DNA from: a virus
DNA length: 21,569 nucleotides
Direction: 5' to 3' (one strand)
Virus record (IMG/VR): IMGVR_UViG_3300047560_000620
Span: 1-21,569 of that record
This document shows, piece by piece, positions 13,550 to 19,063 of the stretch. Position 1 is the stretch's first letter. Each line of letters opens with the position of its first letter. The translations under genes and the position numbers were made by a program. The notes beneath the pieces were generated by a model. It was not told the origin of the DNA. It saw only the letters and a list, made by a program, of their open reading frames with translations, and did no database searches.

Positions 13550-13793
13550 TTCTTGCCGCCTTCATATTGTCGATTAGATTCGGGTAAGGACGTCCTGCAG
13601 CCTTTGCAGAAGCTTTAGCGGCAGCCTTTTTGGCCGGGCTAAGCTTCTTATGCTTCTTGGCGGGGTTCGGAGAATTCCAAACCTCACCGCCTTCAGCATA
13701 CTGGGTGAAATCAGTATTGTCACGACGCGCCTTACGCACGCCTTTTGGCATTTTGCTGGGAGCAATTGCACCCATTCCGCGAGACGACATCAT
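13542..13793 (-). CDS. Small basic protein with YAEGGEVW motif
   Basis: An 83-aa protein starting MMSSRGMGAIAPSKMPKGVR. It continues with KARRDNTDFTQYAEGGEVWN, then a Lys/Ala-rich stretch (KKHKKLSPAKKAAAKASAKA) and AGRPYPNLIDNMKAARNG. Its net charge is strongly positive. The YAEGGEVW stretch matches the [YFL]xxGG motif in neighbouring small proteins, and the closing AGRPYPNLIDNM-AAR is a conserved ending I remember from related phages. AAGGGG stands upstream of two adjacent ATGs (13793 and 13790), and either can be the start. Function unknown. Histone-like packing or a virion-internal role is only a guess. Confidence 0.75.
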   Translation of the reverse strand: MMSSRGMGAIAPSKMPKGVRKARRDNTDFTQYAEGGEVWNSPNPAKKHKKLSPAKKAAAKASAKAAGRPYPNLIDNMKAARNG

Positions 13794-13804
13794 GACAATT
13801 CCCC

Positions 13805-14323
13805 TTAAACAATACGACCTTTGGTCTTGCCGCGCTGAGCAATGCCATCTCCACGGCGAGATGCCATGCCGCCCTTTGCGTAGTTGGCGCTGCCCATAAA
13901 CTTTTGTTCAGACGCTTTGGGACGGCTTGTAGGCATTTTGGCGCGCTCTGCCGCACGAGCTTCAGCATCAGCAGCACGTTGAGCTGCACGCTTGGCCACA
14001 TAGCTTTCAGCACGTTCTTGCATCGTTTCCTGGCGCAATGGCGCGCGAGCAGGTGCCGGCGCAGGCGCAGGAGCCGCTGCAGGCGCAGGACGACGAGCAG
14101 GGGCCAAAGCCGTGTTGTACTTCTTTCCACCAAACTCAAAGTTCTTGTCGCCACGGCTACGAGCAGCAGCAAAAGCCTCTTTGAAAGTTGAAGGTTCAGC
14201 AGCAGCCTTGTCTCGCATCCCTTTCAGAATGGCTTCGCCAGCAATTTCCTGAGACTCTTTAGAAGCATTTGCAGCCTCCAAGGGATCAACTTCTCCACCC
14301 TCTTCGTACTTTTTGCGCGCCAT
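13805..14323 (-). CDS. Small basic protein with Pro/Ala linker and C-terminal DGIA motif
   Basis: A 172-aa protein with three parts. The N-terminus MARKKYEEGGEVDP carries the [YFL]xxGG motif. Residues 46-74 (STFKEAFAAARSRGDKNFEF then GGKKYNTALA) form a compact motif, FKEAF-AAR-x(4)-F-[FW]-GK-Y-T-LA, that I remember at the ends of several phage proteins. A Pro/Ala linker (about 77-95) leads to an Ala/Arg/Glu helix. The C-terminus (148-172) reads NYAKGGMASRRGDGIAQRG then KTKGRIV, combining a second xxGG and the DGIA..GKT motif. AAGGAG lies upstream of the ATG. The mixture suggests a modular linker or internal virion protein (inference). Function unknown. Confidence 0.75.
   Translation of the reverse strand: MARKKYEEGGEVDPLEAANASKESQEIAGEAILKGMRDKAAAEPSTFKEAFAAARSRGDKNFEFGGKKYNTALAPARRPAPAAAPAPAPAPARAPLRQETMQERAESYVAKRAAQRAADAEARAAERAKMPTSRPKASEQKFMGSANYAKGGMASRRGDGIAQRGKTKGRIV
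13808..13858 (-). repeat. DGIA..GKT motif copy in the 172-aa protein
   Basis: Encodes RRGDGIAQRGKTKGRIV immediately before the stop. Nearly identical to the copy in the next gene upstream (14336-14386), which encodes RRADGIAQRGKTRGKMV. The DNA copies differ at several synonymous positions. Confidence 0.9.
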
Positions 14324-14332
14324 GATGACTCC

Positions 14333-14533
14333 TTAAACCATCTTGCCACGGGTCTTGCCGCGCTGGGCAATACCGTCAGCACGACGTGAAGCAGACGAAA
14401 CCGATCCGCCAGCCTTATACGTCTCAGGCATTTCTTCGGCAGCCTTAACGCCTTCAGGACTTTGAGGAACGGGCACGCCAGAATCTTCGGTCCAGATGCC
14501 GCCACGAATACCTTTGACTTTTTTCTTGGCCAT
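14333..14533 (-). CDS. Small basic protein ending in DGIA..GKT motif
   Basis: A 66-aa protein, MAKKKVKGIRGGIWTEDSGV followed by PVPQSPEGVKAAEEMPETYK and AGGSVSSASRRADGIAQRGK, ending TRGKMV. It carries both shared elements, YKAGGSV and a C-terminal RADGIAQRGKTRGKMV. The start at 14533 is the ATG preceding AKKK and lies 2 bases after the previous stop (TAATCATG), so translation is probably coupled. A longer GTG start would overlap the previous gene and has no advantage. Function unknown. Near-identity of its last 17 residues with those of the neighbouring 172-aa protein suggests duplication or a shared targeting role (inference). Confidence 0.75.
   Translation of the reverse strand: MAKKKVKGIRGGIWTEDSGVPVPQSPEGVKAAEEMPETYKAGGSVSSASRRADGIAQRGKTRGKMV
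14336..14386 (-). repeat. DGIA..GKT motif copy in the 66-aa protein
   Basis: Encodes RRADGIAQRGKTRGKMV immediately before the stop. It differs from the copy at 13808-13858 by three conservative-type residue changes (A/G, R/K and KM/RI). Confidence 0.9.
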
Positions 14534-14535
14534 GA

Positions 14536-14913
14536 TTAGCACTTTCCGCCGCGTTTCATTGCGACAACTTTACCAACAGTTTTACCTTTTTTTGCAATTC
14601 CGTCACGACTAGGAGCAGCCGTTTTGACAGCGCCCATCTTGGTCATTCCGCCTTTTGCAAGCTTCAAAGAAGTCCCTTTGCCGCCCTTGTGCTCTTGAGC
14701 ATCATGCTGCTTAAAGGCTTTTTTGATCAAGGCTTTGTCTTGAGCCAAATCTTTCTTGTCCATAGTCTCACCGCCTTTTGAAAATTTGCGGCCTTTGTCT
14801 GCCGCTGTGAATTCCTTGCCAACCTTTTGAGGGATGCCAAGACGTTTTGCTGCGGCCGGGTCATGAGCGACCATGGCCATCAAATTGTGTTGAGCTTTGC
14901 TAACCGACGGCAT
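14536..14913 (-). CDS. Small basic protein with xxGG and DGIA..GKT motifs
   Basis: A 125-aa, highly basic protein. The N-terminus MPSVSKAQHNLMAMVAHDPA, then AAKRLGIPQKVGKEFTAADK, is a recognisable family start (SKxQxNLM...LGIPxxVGKEFTxADKG) that I remember from many uncultured phages. Two xxGG stretches follow (FSKGGETM, residues 44-51, and LAKGGMTK, 85-92), then a C-terminus SRDGIAKKGKTVGKVV with a final AMKRGGKC. It thus contains all shared elements of this gene cluster. The start overlaps the preceding TM gene by 14 bases. Function unknown; the charge suggests contact with DNA or an acidic partner (inference). Confidence 0.8.
   Translation of the reverse strand: MPSVSKAQHNLMAMVAHDPAAAKRLGIPQKVGKEFTAADKGRKFSKGGETMDKKDLAQDKALIKKAFKQHDAQEHKGGKGTSLKLAKGGMTKMGAVKTAAPSRDGIAKKGKTVGKVVAMKRGGKC
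14563..14607 (-). repeat. DGIA..GKT motif copy in the 125-aa protein
   Basis: Encodes RDGIAKKGKTVGKVV, the most divergent of the C-terminal copies, followed by AMKRGGKC and the stop. Confidence 0.8.
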
Positions 14914-15169
14914 TTCTCTGCTCCCGTATAAACGTGTCTAGCTTTGCATCCAGGCGGTCAAGCCGATCCAAAACACGGTTGATATCACTATGAACCTCAA
15001 CCTTTGTCACGTACTCTTTTGCAACTTCCTCGCGCGTGCGATTAAGCAGAATCGTAACTCGGTTCAGCTCTTCCCTTGTTTCTTTCAGTTCCTGGTCTTT
15101 TGACTTAACCGCCCATCCAATCAGAGCAATCAAAATAGTCAGGCCAGCATTCCACAGATTCCCGTCCAT
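14900..15169 (-). CDS. Membrane-anchored coiled-coil protein
   Basis: An 89-aa protein, MDGNLWNAGLTILIALIGWA then VKSKDQELKETREELNRVTI. Residues about 6-21 form one transmembrane or membrane-associating helix. Residues about 23-84 form a charged coiled coil with DINRVLDRLDRLDAKLDTFI near the end. Similar short proteins exist in many phages under the labels hypothetical, holin-like or inner-membrane spanin. The position here is away from the lysis cassette and among small basic genes, so I do not assign lysis. It could be a virion-internal or membrane-docking protein used at DNA entry (inference). The start is 1 base after the previous stop. Confidence 0.75.
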   Translation of the reverse strand: MDGNLWNAGLTILIALIGWAVKSKDQELKETREELNRVTILLNRTREEVAKEYVTKVEVHSDINRVLDRLDRLDAKLDTFIREQRNAVG

Positions 15170-15170
15170 G

Positions 15171-15431
15171 TCAGCACTTCCAAGCTCTTAAACTTTTGTT
15201 GATCCTGCTGTCTGGGTCTTTTGCGGTTTTTGCGCTGGTCAGTTTACTCTTCATGCCTTCCATTCGGGCGCAAAAAGAAGCCTTGCGACCTTTATCAGCC
15301 TTGGTTTTGGGGGACGGAGCAGGAGGCTTCAGGTTCATGCCCTGAGCTTTGGCTGACGCCCGACCTTTGGCATTCAATCCGCCTTTAGGATTTTTGCCTT
15401 CAGCTCTTTGCCATGCTGGAGTCTTAGCCAT
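15171..15431 (-). CDS. Small basic protein, DUF6321-like
   Basis: An 86-aa protein starting MAKTPAWQRAEGKNPKGGLN then AKGRASAKAQG, and ending KASFCARMEGMKSKLTSAKT, AKDPDSRINKSLRAWKC. This is a very conserved phage pattern (PAWQR-EGKNP-GGLN-KGRAS ... KSFCARM-GMK-KLTSAKTA-DPDSRINKSLR-W-C) that I associate, from memory and without a search, with the DUF6321 family. No function is known to me. Two cysteines (54 and 86) and a high Lys/Arg content are notable. The ATG at 15431 overlaps the stop of the glycosyltransferase gene by 8 bases (ATGGCTAA). Confidence 0.85.
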   Translation of the reverse strand: MAKTPAWQRAEGKNPKGGLNAKGRASAKAQGMNLKPPAPSPKTKADKGRKASFCARMEGMKSKLTSAKTAKDPDSRINKSLRAWKC

Positions 15432-16167
15432 ACGCAACTTTCAGATTGGAAAGACGAATGTTTTCCAACATGGGAATTACGACTTCTTCTCTGAAGTTGT
15501 TTGTAAAAGCCTCTGTGCCAATGTGCGGAAGACTGATATCAACATCCACCCAAATTTGGCCGCCAAGTTCTCTTACACGATCACAAAAAAGATAATCTTC
15601 GCCAACAAACTTACCATCCTTAACGGCAAAGTCAAACAAAGCAGAGATGGTCCCATCTGCATCTTTGTTTTCATACTGCCATTCTGGATGAGCCGCAATC
15701 AGCTTCTCAATGATTTCTCTGCTAATCATCATGAACCCAGTTCCAACTCGGTTCACACGCATCAAAGACCCATCGAATTCCAGGTTTTCGTCTTCGTCGT
15801 AATAGACATCCAGGAAAAATCTTTTATCGCTTGCACGACGAGGATACATTCCTGCGGTCACATCCCTCCCTTTGTGCTGCGCCAAAAGACGAAGCACATC
15901 GTCAGGAGTGACAATCACATCCGAATCAATAAACAAAAAGTCGGTTGAGTCTGTTTTCAAGAACTCATTGACAAGAGCATTGCGCGCCATCGTAATGATG
16001 GAGCATCCAGACATATCGGACAAAAAAACGCTGACCCCAAGAGACAATGCTTTTGGCATGAGTTGCGCCAAAGCAAAAGCAGTCTTAATGTTGAGCTTGC
16101 CGTCGTAAGCCGGAATTGCAATGAACAATTTCCGACCACTGAGATCAGCGCTTTTTGTTTCAGCCAT
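15424..16167 (-). CDS. GT-A-fold glycosyltransferase (family 2-like)
   Basis: A 247-aa cytosolic enzyme. The N-terminus KLFIAIPAYDGKLNIKTAFA is the first Rossmann-type strand of a nucleotide-sugar-binding fold. Residues 78-84 (LFIDSDV) contain the DxD-type metal site (D81-S82-D83), which binds the sugar nucleotide through a divalent cation. MYPRR (107-111), the GTGFMMISREIIEKL strand (142-156), GEDYLFCDR (189-197) and the final H215 after WVDVDISLP form the acceptor and catalytic half. All key elements look intact. The donor and acceptor are unknown. A phage copy might modify host lipopolysaccharide, a virion protein or DNA. The gene sits inside the structural operon, overlapping its neighbours by 8 bases on both sides, which suggests a virion-related target (inference). 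Confidence 0.85.
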   Translation of the reverse strand: MAETKSADLSGRKLFIAIPAYDGKLNIKTAFALAQLMPKALSLGVSVFLSDMSGCSIITMARNALVNEFLKTDSTDFLFIDSDVIVTPDDVLRLLAQHKGRDVTAGMYPRRASDKRFFLDVYYDEDENLEFDGSLMRVNRVGTGFMMISREIIEKLIAAHPEWQYENKDADGTISALFDFAVKDGKFVGEDYLFCDRVRELGGQIWVDVDISLPHIGTEAFTNNFREEVVIPMLENIRLSNLKVAYG

Positions 16168-16432
16168 ACATCACCGTTACAGTTGCACTGCTAAGTGAAG
16201 CATAAACATCTGTTGCGCACAAAATGCCTTCACCAGGAAGCAAGACATTGATTGAGCCTGCAGCGGCGGGCGCCGTAAATGACCAAACAGTGGTTCCAGA
16301 AGAACCACCATCTTTGATCGCAACAGTTCCGCCAGATGCGTAAGCAATGGACAAAGCTCGCACGCGAGTTCGCCCACTGTAGACCGTGCCGCTAGATGTT
16401 TTTTCTGCGGCTTTAATATCAGTCTGCATCAT
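16160..16432 (-). CDS. Small beta-rich virion-type protein
   Basis: A 90-aa protein, MMQTDIKAAEKTSSGTVYSG then RTRVRALSIAYASGGTVAIK, DGGSSGTTVWSFTAPAAAGS, INVLLPGEGILCATDVYASL, ending with TVTVMYG. The alternating hydrophobic and Ser/Thr/Gly pattern is that of a compact beta sandwich. The pattern R-R-[VL]-x-L-x-[IV]-x(9)-[IV]-[KR]DGG-x-SG-x(3)-W is familiar to me from small phage structural proteins beside the capsid gene. A role as a minor head or decoration protein is inferred from position. Two adjacent ATGs (16432, 16429) are possible; AAGGA is upstream. The end overlaps the glycosyltransferase start by 8 bases. Confidence 0.7.
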   Translation of the reverse strand: MMQTDIKAAEKTSSGTVYSGRTRVRALSIAYASGGTVAIKDGGSSGTTVWSFTAPAAAGSINVLLPGEGILCATDVYASLSSATVTVMYG

Positions 16433-16445
16433 GGTGGATTATTCC

Positions 16446-16901
16446 TTAGACGTTCTGCTGGCCAACCAAGGGGTCTGCAACAAAATAGGTGATGTAGCCG
16501 CCAACCGTACCGGCACCGCTAGTGTCGATTGTCACGGTAACATAACTCATTGCGCTAATCGGGGTGCGGGTCAGACCGGCCGTGACGGATCCAACAGCGG
16601 AAACATCGACGTTGTTGCCGATGGCTGCTCCGGTCACAGTGCCACTGGTGTAACCACGGGTGCCAATATCAACAGAACCAGCGCCAGCGTCGTTAATTTC
16701 CACGGACAAAACGACTGCGCCTTCCGGAAGAATTAGAGCGGGAGCGCCGGCTGCCGAAGACACGGCAACGTTTGTGGCGGTAGCAACAGAGGCGTCAGCG
16801 ATATAGAACTGCGCGGCCATAACGCCGGAGCCACAATAAGCGGTGCGAGTTTGATCGCCGCCGCCCGAACGCCAAATAGATTGGGTGGTAGACAGAGCCA
16901 T
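16446..16901 (-). CDS. Beta-rich virion-type protein after the capsid terminator
   Basis: A 151-aa protein starting MALSTTQSIWRSGGGDQTRT, then AYCGSGVMAAQFYIADASVA, LPEGAVVLSVEINDAGAGSV, DIGTRGYTSGTV and a closing YVTVTIDTSGAGTVGGYITY. It is made of short beta strands with small residues and looks like a small head or decoration protein. The frame is open further upstream to 17033. That extension would run through the capsid terminator and encode an unusual Cys/Pro-rich segment. The ATG at 16901 has AAGGA 9 bases upstream and is preferred. This is the first gene after the intergenic break, so it may start a separate transcript. No family name is known to me. Confidence 0.75.
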   Translation of the reverse strand: MALSTTQSIWRSGGGDQTRTAYCGSGVMAAQFYIADASVATATNVAVSSAAGAPALILPEGAVVLSVEINDAGAGSVDIGTRGYTSGTVTGAAIGNNVDVSAVGSVTAGLTRTPISAMSYVTVTIDTSGAGTVGGYITYFVADPLVGQQNV

Positions 16902-16929
16902 TTGAATTGTCCTTCGTACAAAGATCAGC

Positions 16930-16968
16930 GTGTCAGTTGTGTACGCATCTGCCGGATCAGTCTGACAC
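16930..16968. repeat. Inverted repeat in the gap after the capsid gene
   Basis: GTGTCAG at 16930-16936 is the reverse complement of CTGACAC at 16962-16968, with 25 bases between them. It lies in the untranslated leader of the 151-aa gene. It could be a regulator operator or a weak RNA stem. The loop is long, so a protein-binding site is as likely as a hairpin. Confidence 0.5.
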
Positions 16969-16990
16969 ACCGGGAATTCCGGTTTGATGC

Positions 16991-17019
16991 AATATACCGC
17001 AAATGAAAAGGGCCCACAA
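16991..17019 (-). promoter_or_regulatory. Candidate sigma-70-like promoter for the post-capsid genes
   Basis: Reading the minus strand, TTGTGG (17019-17014) and TATATT (16996-16991) are separated by 17 bases, an ideal spacing with a good -10 and a weak -35. The -35 falls in the loop and second arm of the capsid terminator. Transcription from here would begin about 85 bases before the 151-aa gene. Such matches occur by chance, so this is tentative. Confidence 0.3.
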
Positions 17020-17027
17020 GGGGCCCT
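17001..17027 (-). terminator. Intrinsic terminator after the major capsid gene
   Basis: On the minus strand the sequence AGGGCCC, loop CTTGT, GGGCCCT is followed by TTTCATTT. The 7-bp stem is nearly all G-C with a 5-base loop and a short T-rich tail. It starts about 20 bases after the capsid stop. It should stop or reduce transcription into the downstream genes, as is usual after an abundant capsid message. The T-run is interrupted by C and A, so read-through is likely. Confidence 0.8.
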
Positions 17028-17047
17028 CTTCATATTTCCACCAAGTA

Positions 17048-17956
17048 TCAGGCGCCAGGGGAGCCGTAGATACCCAGGGGATCCGACACGCCGAAGCTGT
17101 AACGCTCGCGGGCCTTGTAGCGCACGTTGCCGGTGTCAAAGTCGCCGTCCATGCTGTTTTGCAGCGGGGTACGAACGAAGTGCTTCAGACCGTTAGGCAC
17201 GTCCGTGGTCAGGAACCAGGCGTTGTTGTCGGTCAACCAGTGGTTGATTGCATAGCCCTCGGGGATCGAACCGTTGTTCTTCAGGGCGTTGATATCGTTG
17301 TCGTTTGTGCCAACACGGAGGTTGGTTTCCAACAGACGGGTAGCAACGAACTGCAGAGCCGGCGGAATGATCAGCTTCTTGGGCTTGGCAGCAATCAGCA
17401 GACCACGTTCATCCGTCCACGCAGCGATCTGAATCACGGCGTTTTCCAACGACGTTTCGTTCAGGTCAGCAGCCGTGGCGGGCGTGTTGCTGTTGGTGCC
17501 ACCGGACACCAGGGGGTGGGCCGTAGAGCACAATTGCACGCCGTCGCCGTACTTCACGTTCGAGTTGAACGCTTGGTTCAGCACATAAGCGGCCTTAACC
17601 TGCTTCGTGTAAGCCATGGCGCGAGCCAGAGCTTTTGTATAACGGCCGGACAGGCTGTCATACAGGTTATCTTCCACGGCTTCCTCGGTGATGGCAAAGC
17701 CCATCGCGATGGTTTCGTGGTTGTAACGAGCAGTCCAGGCTTCCTGGCCGTTGTCGTACTGGATCGCAGAACCTTCGTTCTTGACCGGTGCGGCAGAGAA
17801 GCCAGACAGCTTGGTTTCTTCTTCAAAGCTACGCTCCGAGGTTTCGGTTTCGTAGATTTCCTTGTGCTCTTCGCCGTAACGGGCGTACTCCAGACCAAAC
17901 AGAGCGTTCAGACCGGGGAGCAGTTCTTTCAGCAGTTGTGCGCGTGAAATAGCCAT
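17048..17956 (-). CDS. Major capsid protein, Mu gpT-like
   Basis: A 302-aa protein starting MAISRAQLLKELLPGLNALF then GLEYARYGEEHKEIYET. Diagnostic segments are ARYNHETIAMGFAITEEAVE, NLYDSLSGRYTKALARAMAY, QLCSTAHPL, WTDERGL, LIIPPALQFVATRLLET and GYAINHWLTDNNAWFLTTDV. The pattern FAITEE-VEDNLYD...R-AKALA-AM-YTK and the later P-LIIPP...ATRLL fit the Mu-like head subunit gpT (HK97-fold) family as I know it. It forms the icosahedral shell. No N-terminal scaffold-like delta domain is seen, which fits the separate scaffold gene upstream. A strong AAGGAG lies 6 bases before the ATG. A terminator follows, as expected for the most abundant virion message. Confidence 0.9.
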   Translation of the reverse strand: MAISRAQLLKELLPGLNALFGLEYARYGEEHKEIYETETSERSFEEETKLSGFSAAPVKNEGSAIQYDNGQEAWTARYNHETIAMGFAITEEAVEDNLYDSLSGRYTKALARAMAYTKQVKAAYVLNQAFNSNVKYGDGVQLCSTAHPLVSGGTNSNTPATAADLNETSLENAVIQIAAWTDERGLLIAAKPKKLIIPPALQFVATRLLETNLRVGTNDNDINALKNNGSIPEGYAINHWLTDNNAWFLTTDVPNGLKHFVRTPLQNSMDGDFDTGNVRYKARERYSFGVSDPLGIYGSPGA

Positions 17957-17969
17957 GATTTACTCCTTA

Positions 17970-18584
17970 TTAAACGCCGGTCGTGTCGGTGTACTGGTGC
18001 AGGTTGAACTTCACCAGGAACTCGTAATATGTGGTCGAGCTGTTGCCAGCAGCGCCAGTGGCGGTGTCAGGCACAACGTCAATCACGCGGATCGGCAGGG
18101 TGTTGGTGGTGGCGGCAGAAGAGCCGTCAATGCCGTAGGCGGAATCACCAGTGGTGGTAGAACCAGCACCAGCAACCATGGCCACGTTAGAACCAACGAT
18201 AGCGCGGCTGTAAGCCGTAGCGGTCGTAGAACCAGCAACGGTAGCAGCAACACGGAACACAGCGTTTGGATCATCCACAACGTAGGCAAAAGCCAGGTTG
18301 GAAGAGGTGGACAGCGCAGCCGGATAGCTCTGGCCTTGCACGGTCTGACCTTGCGAGTTCACGTATTGGCAGCCAACCAGCACGCCAACGGAATCACCAC
18401 TGTTCGTGGCGGTTTTGGCAACAATGTAACCATTGGTATCAATGGCAACGGTATCGCCGTTCAGGATTGCAGTGGCATAGCCAGCAGCAACGGGGATTTG
18501 ACGGATCGCTCCGGCGTAGGGCAGACCATCCAGTCGGTTGACCGGCTTGAAGCCATACGTCTTGTCAATGGTGGGATAAGCCAT
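17970..18584 (-). CDS. Head decoration or capsid-stabilising protein
   Basis: A 204-aa protein, MAYPTIDKTYGFKPVNRLDG then LPYAGAIRQIPVAAGYATAI, LNGDTVAIDTNG and VGVLVGCQYVN. It ends with a beta-rich stretch (IRVIDVVPDTATGAAGNSST) and EFLVKFNLHQYT. The YGFKPVxxxxG-PYxGxxRxxPVAxGxAxAI-GDxV motif is familiar from phage head proteins encoded between scaffold and capsid. An early segment (AYVVDDPNAVFRVAA) resembles the DDP-xxF-[IV]-x element of this group. It is likely a head protein that coats or stabilises the shell (inference). A GGAG site stands before the ATG, and the stop is followed within a few bases by the capsid gene ribosome site. Confidence 0.8.
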   Translation of the reverse strand: MAYPTIDKTYGFKPVNRLDGLPYAGAIRQIPVAAGYATAILNGDTVAIDTNGYIVAKTATNSGDSVGVLVGCQYVNSQGQTVQGQSYPAALSTSSNLAFAYVVDDPNAVFRVAATVAGSTTATAYSRAIVGSNVAMVAGAGSTTTGDSAYGIDGSSAATTNTLPIRVIDVVPDTATGAAGNSSTTYYEFLVKFNLHQYTDTTGV

Positions 18585-18604
18585 CTTTAGACTCCAAAAA
18601 AGTT

Positions 18605-19063
18605 TTAAATACCTTTACCGAAGGTAACACTCGACTTCCGCTCTTTGAACATCGGCATCCGAGCATCACTCTCACGCATGAAGCTGTTATCCACGGAGTT
18701 CATCTGCGACTCGGATTGGTTTCCATAGTACGCATTACGTTGCTCCACGAATTCAACTGGGGTTTTGCAAAGCAGCAAGCCGCCGACCTCAATGCTGTCC
18801 GGGAAATGCTTATTTCCAGGTCCAAACAATTGAATCTCGGGATGCTCAGAAGCCTTGACTGGTTCCCAACCTTCGCGCAATTTTGCGGAAACGTTACGAG
18901 CGTCATCCTCATTCAACATGCGTACACGAATCCAGCGAAACGCATAGCCAGGCTCCGGGTTCGGATCAGGCAGAAGCTGGGGAGGCATCCACTTTTTGGG
19001 GCGCATGGACGACTCACGATTCTCGACACCACGTTTTTCACGAATTTGTTCACTCATTTTCAT
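18605..19063 (-). CDS. Conserved head-morphogenesis protein (unknown function)
   Basis: A 152-aa protein. Its core is RPKKWMPPQLLPDPNPEPGY then AFRWIRVRMLNEDDARNVSA, KLREGWEPVKASEHPEIQLF, IEVGGLLLCKTPVEFVEQRN, AYYGNQSESQMNSVDNSFMR and ESDARMPMFKERKSSVTFG. The pattern KKW-PP-LLP-P-P-x(3)-RWIR ... N-S-K-REGW-PVKA-[ED]HPE ... GGL-LCK-P ... RN-YY ... SVDN-F-RESD-RMP is a very conserved phage family between scaffold and head genes, with no known function that I recall. Two ATGs are possible. The upstream one overlaps the scaffold stop as ATGA; the one at 19057 has a better-spaced GAGG. Confidence 0.85.
   Translation of the reverse strand: MKMSEQIREKRGVENRESSMRPKKWMPPQLLPDPNPEPGYAFRWIRVRMLNEDDARNVSAKLREGWEPVKASEHPEIQLFGPGNKHFPDSIEVGGLLLCKTPVEFVEQRNAYYGNQSESQMNSVDNSFMRESDARMPMFKERKSSVTFGKGI

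Noticed and set aside
13732-14172. Second minus-strand frame (146 codons) within the 172-aa gene
   Set aside because: Leu/Arg-rich out-of-frame product of an Ala/Pro/Arg-rich gene; no family pattern, and the real frame has the conserved motifs and ribosome site.
15424-16167. Host-derived metabolic gene inserted in the phage
   Set aside because: The glycosyltransferase overlaps its neighbours by 8 bases on each side and has no flanking repeats or mobile-element scars, so it is a settled part of the operon.
16902-17033. Upstream extension of the 151-aa gene by 44 codons
   Set aside because: It runs through the capsid terminator and encodes a Cys/Pro-rich segment unlike the rest. The ATG at 16901 has a good ribosome site.
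17003-17947. Long plus-strand open frame (314 codons) opposite the capsid gene
   Set aside because: It mirrors the capsid gene on the other strand. The predicted protein has no recognisable fold and no upstream ribosome site that fits, while the minus-strand frame is a clear capsid protein.
17955-18590. Plus-strand open frame (211 codons) opposite the decoration-like gene
   Set aside because: Antisense shadow of a Thr/Ala/Val-rich gene; its ends coincide with those of the real gene.
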